A stretch of 11,873 bases of DNA from NCBI GenBank assembly GCA_964607755.1, contig CAZSMC010000099.1, positions 1 to 11,873 of the forward strand, in the 5' to 3' direction. The position numbers and the translations under genes are program-made. The DNA comes from CAZSMC01 sp964607755. GTDB taxonomy: Bacteria; Zhuqueibacterota; Zhuqueibacteria; Residuimicrobiales; Krinioviventaceae. Shown here in pieces: positions 7,672-11,873 of the stretch; within the stretch, counting starts at the first letter, position 1, and each line of letters starts with the position of its first letter. The notes beneath the pieces are model-generated. The model made no database searches. It saw only the letters and a program-made list of their open reading frames with translations, and had not been told where the DNA came from.

Positions 7672-8866
7672 TAATCCGCATGGTCGTGCCTTCGTTAGGC
7701 CGGGTTTCTTTGACAAACAGTTTCCCCTTGTGGTAATCTTCAATAATACGTTCTGCCAGATTCAGGCCCAGGCCCCAACCACGCTTTTTGGTGCTGTACC
7801 CGGGTTTGAAAATATCGTTGCGTTTTTTCGGATTCAATCCCACACCATTATCCTGAATATCGATATAAATATGCTGGTTGTCATTTGGCAATGTGCCGCA
7901 CGAAATTTCGATGAGCCCGTCTTTTTTTTGCACGGCATCGATGGCGTTTTTAATCAGATTTTCGAGCGCCCATTCGAACAAATCGCGGTTTATCGGCCGT
8001 TCCGGCAACTCGCTGAAATTATCCCGGATGGTAATCTTTTTGTTATTGTGGGGCAGACGCCGGCTAAAATAGGCAAGGATATCGTCAATAACCGGGCGCA
8101 GATTTTGTTTTTTTAGAGCCGGGGTGGAACCAATCTGCGAAAAACGGGAAGCAATTTTTTCCAGCCGGTTCACATCGGTTTGAATGTCGGTGATGATCAT
8201 GTCCTTATTGGCATTGTCGAATTCGCTTGACTTGAGCAGCTCCAGCCATCCCATAAGAGAGGAAATCGGCGTGCCGAGTTGGTGGGCGGTTTCTTTTGCC
8301 ATGCCAACCCAGATAAAACGCTGCTCGCTCTGTTTGATGCTGAAAAACCCGAGAAACGCTAAAAGAACCAGCAGGCCCATGGAAAAGAGACTGATGTACG
8401 GCAATTGAGATAATTGCGTGATATGTTTAGAATCGCCGTAATACAAATAATTAATGATCTTGTCGTTGTACATGATGGGAACCGGCTTGTTCTCTTTTCC
8501 CATCTTTTTCATGATTTCGCGAACTCTGGCAAGATTTTCTAGAGTCCGGTTTTCTTCCGGAATACCCAGGCCTTTCCATGAAGACGGCTCGCCGTTTTTG
8601 TTTGCCAAAATAAGAGGAAAGTTTGTCCGTTGGGTAATATTTTCAAACACCCACCCCAGTGCCTCAGAGTTCATCGGATCCGAAGCCACGCGTTGAATGG
8701 TGTTGGCATAAAACTCGACAATGTTACGGGATTCCTTGCGCAACTCAGACACAAGTTGCTGCGTGTACAGCACAATGCCGGTGATGCACAGTATGATAAG
8801 AACAAAAAAGAGTCCGCGCAGCGTCCCGGACATCAGGTAAAGTTTTCGTCGAAGTCCTTTGAGCAT
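7664..8866 (-). CDS. Membrane sensor histidine kinase
   Basis: A 400-residue kinase expected to autophosphorylate H195 and pass phosphate to a response regulator. TM1 lies at about 18-36. A periplasmic sensor region of about 120 residues follows (about 37-155) with no recognised fold. TM2 lies at about 157-177. The H-box is KETAHQLGTPISSLMGW (191-207), a form frequent in Bacteroidota and relatives. The catalytic domain has the N-box ENLIKNAID (302-310), G1 DNGVG (339-343), F-box FKPGYSTK (353-360) and G2 GWGLGL (363-368), so it should be active. There is no HAMP, PAS or receiver domain. No response regulator is encoded nearby, making it an orphan kinase in this window. The ATG at 8866 keeps TM1 whole but has no good ribosome site. 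Met12 is a possible later start. Confidence 0.92.
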   Translation of the reverse strand: MLKGLRRKLYLMSGTLRGLFFVLIILCITGIVLYTQQLVSELRKESRNIVEFYANTIQRVASDPMNSEALGWVFENITQRTNFPLILANKNGEPSSWKGLGIPEENRTLENLARVREIMKKMGKENKPVPIMYNDKIINYLYYGDSKHITQLSQLPYISLFSMGLLVLLAFLGFFSIKQSEQRFIWVGMAKETAHQLGTPISSLMGWLELLKSSEFDNANKDMIITDIQTDVNRLEKIASRFSQIGSTPALKKQNLRPVIDDILAYFSRRLPHNNKKITIRDNFSELPERPINRDLFEWALENLIKNAIDAVQKKDGLIEISCGTLPNDNQHIYIDIQDNGVGLNPKKRNDIFKPGYSTKKRGWGLGLNLAERIIEDYHKGKLFVKETRPNEGTTMRIIV

Positions 8867-8989
8867 GAATTACAGCCTGTTTACTGCTTTGATAATAAAA
8901 ATAGTATTTCCATTCTTGAAACCAATGTAAATGCCAAAGGTTTCTTTTGTATGGATGTGTAAATTATCACTAATTGCTATAAAAGTCAA

Positions 8990-9246
8990 TATTTTCGTCT
9001 CTGCCGGAAGTATAACCTCAGTTTCAATGAGAGATGCTCTGGCAGCCGAAACAATGGGTCGCTTCTTGATTACGAATTATTTTTGTAAGCCACTATTGAA
9101 TTTGATCTTATCAAATATACCAAGTTCGTACAGCGATCCATTGTTGGGTTAGTTACCGATGTTTCTATTCATATGCAAAAACATCTGTATTATCCACCAG
9201 TAACTGAGGTATTACTGGCCGGAAAGCCTTTTTATGCAGAAAGTTA
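8990..9246 (+). pseudogene. Frameshifted remnant of a PIN-domain (VapC-like) toxin
   Basis: From about 8990 one frame reads FRLCRKYNLSFN up to base 9028. Four bases later another frame continues with DALAAETMGRFLITN (9033-9077). Removing GAGA at 9029-9032 joins these into YNLSFNDALAAETM, followed by FLITN. This is close to the C-terminal PIN signature, in which a Y-x-L-S-F-x-DA helix carrying an acidic catalytic residue is followed by an alpha-rich stretch and L-(I/V)-T-N-D. The first frame then resumes (9089-9246), reading IEFDLIKYTKFVQ and ending in PFYAES before TAA. Alternatively the second frame carries on through KPLLNLI to its stop. The N-terminal half, including the first catalytic Asp, is missing. 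The reconstruction was made by eye; decay of a VapC-like gene is likely but not proven. No VapB-like antitoxin is adjacent. Confidence 0.42.
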
Positions 9247-9305
9247 AGGAATCGCAATTGCGGATTGAAAATGTCAAAAATTGTTCGTAAAATATCGTAT
9301 ATATT

Positions 9306-9311
9306 TATAAT
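9306..9311 (+). promoter_or_regulatory. Putative -10 box for the lipoprotein operon
   Basis: A perfect TATAAT lies 36 bp before the ATG at 9348. The best upstream -35 candidate is TTGTTC at 9281-9286, with a long 19-bp spacer and only three matching bases. The surroundings are very AT-rich, so the -10 box alone is weak evidence. Its position relative to the strong ribosome site is nevertheless appropriate. Confidence 0.35.
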
Positions 9312-9337
9312 TCAACGCGAAAATAAATATCAAAAAA

Positions 9338-9345
9338 GGGAGGAG
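9338..9345 (+). promoter_or_regulatory. Strong Shine-Dalgarno sequence
   Basis: GGGAGGAG contains the full GGAGG anti-16S match just upstream of the ATG at 9348. It is the best ribosome site in the window and fixes the start of the small lipoprotein gene, which supports its being truly translated. Confidence 0.75.
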
Positions 9346-9347
9346 AT

Positions 9348-9623
9348 ATGAAAAAGCGAATGATCGCTTTTGTACTGGTAAGTGTTCTTGCAGGATTGAA
9401 TTGTTCGTCGCATCGCTTACACGAGTACAAATTAGAAGACACGACAGTCGCTGCCAGAACCTTTCCACCGCCGCGCGCAAATGTTTATACCAATTTTGTT
9501 GTTCATTTTGATCTCAGCAATCCAGTTGGGACAGCATTGAGTCTTGGTTCAACGATTGCTAAAAGATTATACCGAGACTATCAAAAATCCAGAGAAAAAG
9601 CCTCAAGCACCAATCGGGAATGA
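9348..9623 (+). CDS. Small putative lipoprotein of unknown function
   Basis: A 91-residue protein that I do not recognise. It begins MKKR and a hydrophobic core (IAFVLVSVLAGL) ending at C19, followed by SS. This has the shape of a lipoprotein signal, but the residue before the cysteine is Asn rather than Gly, Ala or Ser, so lipidation is likely but not certain. After the signal come a short linker, a PPPR motif (47-50), a region with hydrophobic strands (VYTNFVVHFDLSNP) and a basic, probably helical tail (AKRLYRDYQKSREK). No catalytic motif is visible. It may be a stand-alone envelope protein or the N-terminal part of a longer one cut short. No continuation is seen in other frames before the next gene. 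It is probably co-transcribed with the lipoprotein gene 88 bp downstream. Confidence 0.65.
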   Translation: MKKRMIAFVLVSVLAGLNCSSHRLHEYKLEDTTVAARTFPPPRANVYTNFVVHFDLSNPVGTALSLGSTIAKRLYRDYQKSREKASSTNRE

Positions 9624-9711
9624 TCTGAATTTTAATAGGAAAAATCATTTTCAAATGTTAACTTTGGTAGATACCTCTTTAAATGCATCGTAAAATGCAA
9701 GGACTTTATTT

Positions 9712-10284
9712 ATGAACAAGCTTATTGAGGTTTTGTTTTCCGGTTTGACAATTTACATTTTGTGCGTCATTTTTATCTCCTGTGATGTCAAACAATCCCA
9801 GCAGCCCACCTCTTATGCTACGGTAAAATTGAATGTACTCTATTTCCAATCGTACAAGCCAATAATAAAAACAACTCGACTTTTTTCCGAGGTCAATCGG
9901 GCGGAAATTGTCTTTTATCATATCGATCAATCGCTCGATCAAACCATCGAAAAATATTACTCGTCGGAACGGGAATTTTTCGATTCAACTCGCACAGACC
10001 TCTGGAATTTTAACAGCTACTGGCTCGAGTACGACCACGAACTGTTGTCCGAGGTCACTCAAAACAGCTTTGAGATTGTTAAAAGAGATACTTTGCTCGT
10101 TGCCAACGAACGTGTTTCCGGCGATTTTTCGCTGTCACCCGGATTAAAAAGTTTGCGTCTTGCCTGTCTGCATGGCGATACCGTTGTTTATACTGGCACC
10201 TATTTTTGGCGAGTGCGCTGCCGCGATGCCCTGCTCAGATGGAGCGAGTGGTCTGAGGTGTGGTCGTTTACGATTAGCTCATAA
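9712..10284 (+). CDS. Putative lipoprotein with FN3-like C-terminus, unknown function
   Basis: A 190-residue protein that I do not recognise as a named family. A hydrophobic N-terminus (about 5-23) ends in IFISC, so C24 is a probable lipidation site and the protein should be anchored in the envelope. The mature part opens with a polar linker (KQSQQPTS), followed by alternating strands. The end, TYFWRVRCRDALLRWSEWSE followed by VWSFTISS, looks like the last strands of a fibronectin type III-like fold. There the pattern YYWRVRAxDxxGxxSxWS is common in bacterial surface proteins. It could bind protein or sugar, but no ligand can be inferred. AAGGA at 9699-9703 is a good ribosome site 8 nt before the ATG. 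A strong terminator follows about 20 bp after the stop, so this is the last gene of its transcript. Confidence 0.75.
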   Translation: MNKLIEVLFSGLTIYILCVIFISCDVKQSQQPTSYATVKLNVLYFQSYKPIIKTTRLFSEVNRAEIVFYHIDQSLDQTIEKYYSSEREFFDSTRTDLWNFNSYWLEYDHELLSEVTQNSFEIVKRDTLLVANERVSGDFSLSPGLKSLRLACLHGDTVVYTGTYFWRVRCRDALLRWSEWSEVWSFTISS

Positions 10285-10304
10285 TATTGTCATCTGCAAA
10301 GACA

Positions 10305-10339
10305 TTTGTAGTACACCTCTCAGGTGTGCTACAAATTTT
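10305..10339 (+). terminator. Strong intrinsic terminator
   Basis: TTTGTAGTACACCT (10305-10318) pairs with AGGTGTGCTACAAA (10322-10335) over 14 positions with one T-G wobble and a 3-nt CTC loop. TTTT follows directly. It ends the transcript of the two lipoprotein genes. Its near-symmetry could also allow termination from the opposite strand, because TTTGTAGC would be followed by AAATGTC rather than T's, but this is less convincing. Confidence 0.82.
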
Positions 10340-10348
10340 ATAAAGATG

Positions 10349-10362
10349 AGGTCATATGACCT
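10349..10362. promoter_or_regulatory. Perfect 14-bp palindrome, candidate operator
   Basis: AGGTCATATGACCT is identical to its reverse complement. It lies between the terminator of the lipoprotein operon and the LPP20-like gene, 54 bp upstream of the ATG at 10417. With no loop it cannot form a good RNA hairpin. A dimeric regulator binding DNA is the natural explanation. The regulator is unknown. Confidence 0.5.
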
Positions 10363-10416
10363 AAACGGAAATGGTTACTGAGCATTAAGAAACATAAACT
10401 TAAATGAGGATATGAA

Positions 10417-11817
10417 ATGAATCCATCTCGTACGTCTCGATGGTTGGGCATTTTCGCTATCGTGGTCCTTTTCTTTACCTCGCTAACAGTATTTGCCGCC
10501 AGGCCGCAGTGGGCGGACCCGGCGTTTGTGCCGCAGCAGCACGAATCGATGTATTATGCCGTGGCATGGGGAAATCTCAGCCAGGAAGACAGAGCTGCGG
10601 TGCGTAATCGCGCATTGGCGGATATTGCCGGACAAATCAAGGTGAATATCTCCTCCGTGATGAACTCGGTGCTCAAAGATACTGGCAGCGAGGTGACCGA
10701 AAAAACCGATTATCAAGTGAATGCGGTCACCCGTGCCAGATTCTTTGGCCAGGACGTGGCGATAAAGGAATACGTGGACAATGACAATACCTATTGGGTA
10801 TATGCTTTTATGACGAAAGAGGATTACCAAAATCGTCTTGCTGAGCGGTTAAAACAGGGCAAACAAAATGCATTGTTGCATTTGCAAAGCAGTCAAAATT
10901 TGCAGCAGCAAGGTGAGCTGTTTCTGGCTGTTAAAGATTATCTGAAAGGGTTGCAGGCTTTGGCACCATTCCGTGATTTACCGCTTTCGGCGAGTTATCA
11001 GGGAAGGTCAATTTCATTGTGGAATGCCCTGGAGCAGCGTTTTTCGGGTTTGGTTAAAGGACTGCATTTACAGCCTTTGCACAGCAATATCAATTTTTCT
11101 TTTCAGAATGATAAAACCGTTGTTTACACCGCAACATGGCAGAATAACGGTGGTGCTGTCCCGGTCAATTCACTGCCCGTCCGGTTTCGCGTTTCCCGGG
11201 GTATGGCCGAGATTACAGAACAGTCTTTTACAGATTCCAGGGGCCGGGTTCAGTGTCACATAAAATCATCCCGGGATGCCAGCCTGGCAGTTACCGCTGA
11301 TGTTGATTGGTCTACACTGGCTACAGAACCGGAGGTCATTGATTTAGCAGCGTCTTATACAGCCCATCTGGCAGGTACAGAAGTTGCAGTACAGATAACC
11401 GGTCCGGTCATTTTTCAAACAGTCTCAGTATCTGCTTCATCACCAGAGCTCCGGAACGCAGCAGAGCGGTCCGGAATTTTGAAAAGCTATTTGCAAAACG
11501 CATTAAAACCGGTTCACGCAACTTTTTCCAAAGATTCACAAAACAGCGATCTAATTCTTAATATGCCGCTGAATGTCAAATCGCTGGGCAATTTGCTCAA
11601 ACAGTACAATTCGGACATGGTGACAGTGTCAGTTACAGCTCATGTGGAACTGTTGAGCCCGAACACAAAAGCTGTGGTTTATTCTTCACCGGCTGTCACG
11701 GTTCGGAATGTTGGTATGACAGATGTTCAGGCCATGACCAATGCACTGAATAAATTGACTGAAGAGATGCAGGAAAAAATTCAGTCAAAATTGATTGAAC
11801 AGATAAAAGCGCAATAA
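10417..11817 (+). CDS. Secreted LPP20-family-like protein with putative Ig-like module
   Basis: A 466-residue exported protein. The signal peptide has a hydrophobic core at about 10-24 and an AxA-like site near VFAA (26-28), with no lipobox cysteine, so it should be released into the periplasm. Residues about 29-140 resemble the LPP20 domain. RPQWADP is followed by YYAVAWG, a long alpha helix rich in Arg and Ala (EDRAAVRNRALADIAGQIKV), several strands and the closing YWVYAFMTKEDY. Residues about 140-215 are helical and Gln-rich, perhaps a short TPR-like pair. Residues about 220-300 look like an Ig-like (Big-1-type) strand domain (LPVRFRVSRGMAEI then GRVQCHIKS). The rest ends in a charged helix (MQEKIQSKLIEQIKAQ). 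The exact role is unknown; related proteins act in the outer envelope or in assembly systems. GAGGA at 10406-10410 is a good ribosome site 6 nt before the ATG. Confidence 0.75.
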   Translation: MNPSRTSRWLGIFAIVVLFFTSLTVFAARPQWADPAFVPQQHESMYYAVAWGNLSQEDRAAVRNRALADIAGQIKVNISSVMNSVLKDTGSEVTEKTDYQVNAVTRARFFGQDVAIKEYVDNDNTYWVYAFMTKEDYQNRLAERLKQGKQNALLHLQSSQNLQQQGELFLAVKDYLKGLQALAPFRDLPLSASYQGRSISLWNALEQRFSGLVKGLHLQPLHSNINFSFQNDKTVVYTATWQNNGGAVPVNSLPVRFRVSRGMAEITEQSFTDSRGRVQCHIKSSRDASLAVTADVDWSTLATEPEVIDLAASYTAHLAGTEVAVQITGPVIFQTVSVSASSPELRNAAERSGILKSYLQNALKPVHATFSKDSQNSDLILNMPLNVKSLGNLLKQYNSDMVTVSVTAHVELLSPNTKAVVYSSPAVTVRNVGMTDVQAMTNALNKLTEEMQEKIQSKLIEQIKAQ

Positions 11818-11826
11818 TTTTTCACC

Positions 11827-11850
11827 GCGGAACACGCGAAATAAGCGAAA
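11827..11850. repeat. CGCG(G/A)A-type intergenic motif run
   Basis: Just after the last gene, CGCGGAA, CGCGAA and AGCGAAA occur in a row at roughly 8-10 nt spacing. Such degenerate CGCGAA runs occur in intergenic DNA of several environmental bacterial groups. Only about three units are visible before the window ends, so calling it a repeat is tentative. Confidence 0.3.
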
Positions 11851-11873
11851 AATATGCAGAGTTATTAAATGAC

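Larger units (their letters stand above)
8867..9347. other. Intergenic region with a gene relic and promoters
   Basis: This 481-bp stretch lies between the divergent kinase (-) and first lipoprotein (+) genes and contains no intact gene. The section at about 8990-9246 has coding-like pieces in different frames that resemble the end of a PIN-domain protein (listed separately). A small hairpin, ATTTGAT-CTT-ATCAAAT, lies at 9100-9116. The last 80 bp are AT-rich and hold the putative promoter of the lipoprotein gene. The kinase promoter should be in 8870-8960, but I could not place it with confidence. Confidence 0.6.

Noticed and set aside
9100..9116. ATTTGAT-CTT-ATCAAAT hairpin
   Set aside because: A short AT-rich stem with no T-run, inside the gene relic. 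Likely chance.
8931..9152. 73-codon plus-strand open frame starting MPKVSF
   Set aside because: Only its middle part resembles a protein (the PIN-like piece), and the N-terminal part is composition-driven. It is better explained as part of a frameshifted relic than as an intact gene.
1..11873. CRISPR array, retron, tRNA or insertion sequence
   Set aside because: No regularly spaced direct repeats, no tRNA-like cloverleaf, no reverse transcriptase or transposase and no paired terminal repeats were seen on reading both strands.

Overview
The window is AT-leaning bacterial chromosome. Protein types recur that are common in the Bacteroidota/Chlorobiota/Calditrichota (FCB) superphylum: a SASAGTGKT-type RecB/AddA helicase-nuclease, a histidine kinase with an AHQLGTPISS H-box, a YfhO-type polytopic membrane protein, a DUF1015 protein, an LPP20-like secreted protein, and many extracytoplasmic proteins of unknown function. 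I infer an uncultured member of this group, perhaps Calditrichota- or KSB1-like. No rRNA, tRNA or species-specific marker is present to settle it.

Layout. 1-168 (+) is the tail of a secreted protein that starts like a LamG domain and then stops early, so it is probably a broken gene. 178-2454 (+) is a YfhO/GT-C-like membrane protein. It is followed 14 nt later by 2469-5822 (+), a complete UvrD/RecB-type helicase with a C-terminal PD-(D/E)XK nuclease. 5863-7107 (-) is a convergent DUF1015 protein with a DGHHR motif. 7108-7421 is AT-rich intergenic DNA with a long inverted repeat and a plausible promoter. 7422-7649 (+) is a small YgiT/MqsA-type zinc-finger protein without a partner toxin. 7664-8866 (-) is a two-TM sensor histidine kinase without a response regulator beside it. 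8867-9347 has no intact gene but carries what looks like a frameshifted remnant of a PIN-domain (VapC-like) toxin, then a promoter. 9348-9623 and 9712-10284 (+) are two putative lipoproteins of unknown function, closed by a strong intrinsic terminator at 10305-10339. 10417-11817 (+) is a secreted LPP20-like protein with a putative Ig-like module, preceded by a perfect 14-bp palindrome.

The genes do not form one pathway. The clearest joint themes are the cell envelope (the LamG-like relic, YfhO-like protein, two lipoproteins, LPP20 protein and a membrane sensor kinase) and, near the middle, remnants of toxin-antitoxin modules (an orphan YgiT-type antitoxin and a decayed PIN gene about 1.3 kb apart). 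I see no CRISPR array, intact mobile element or clear defence island. The most interesting signals are the gene relics and the intergenic inverted repeats, not a complete new system.
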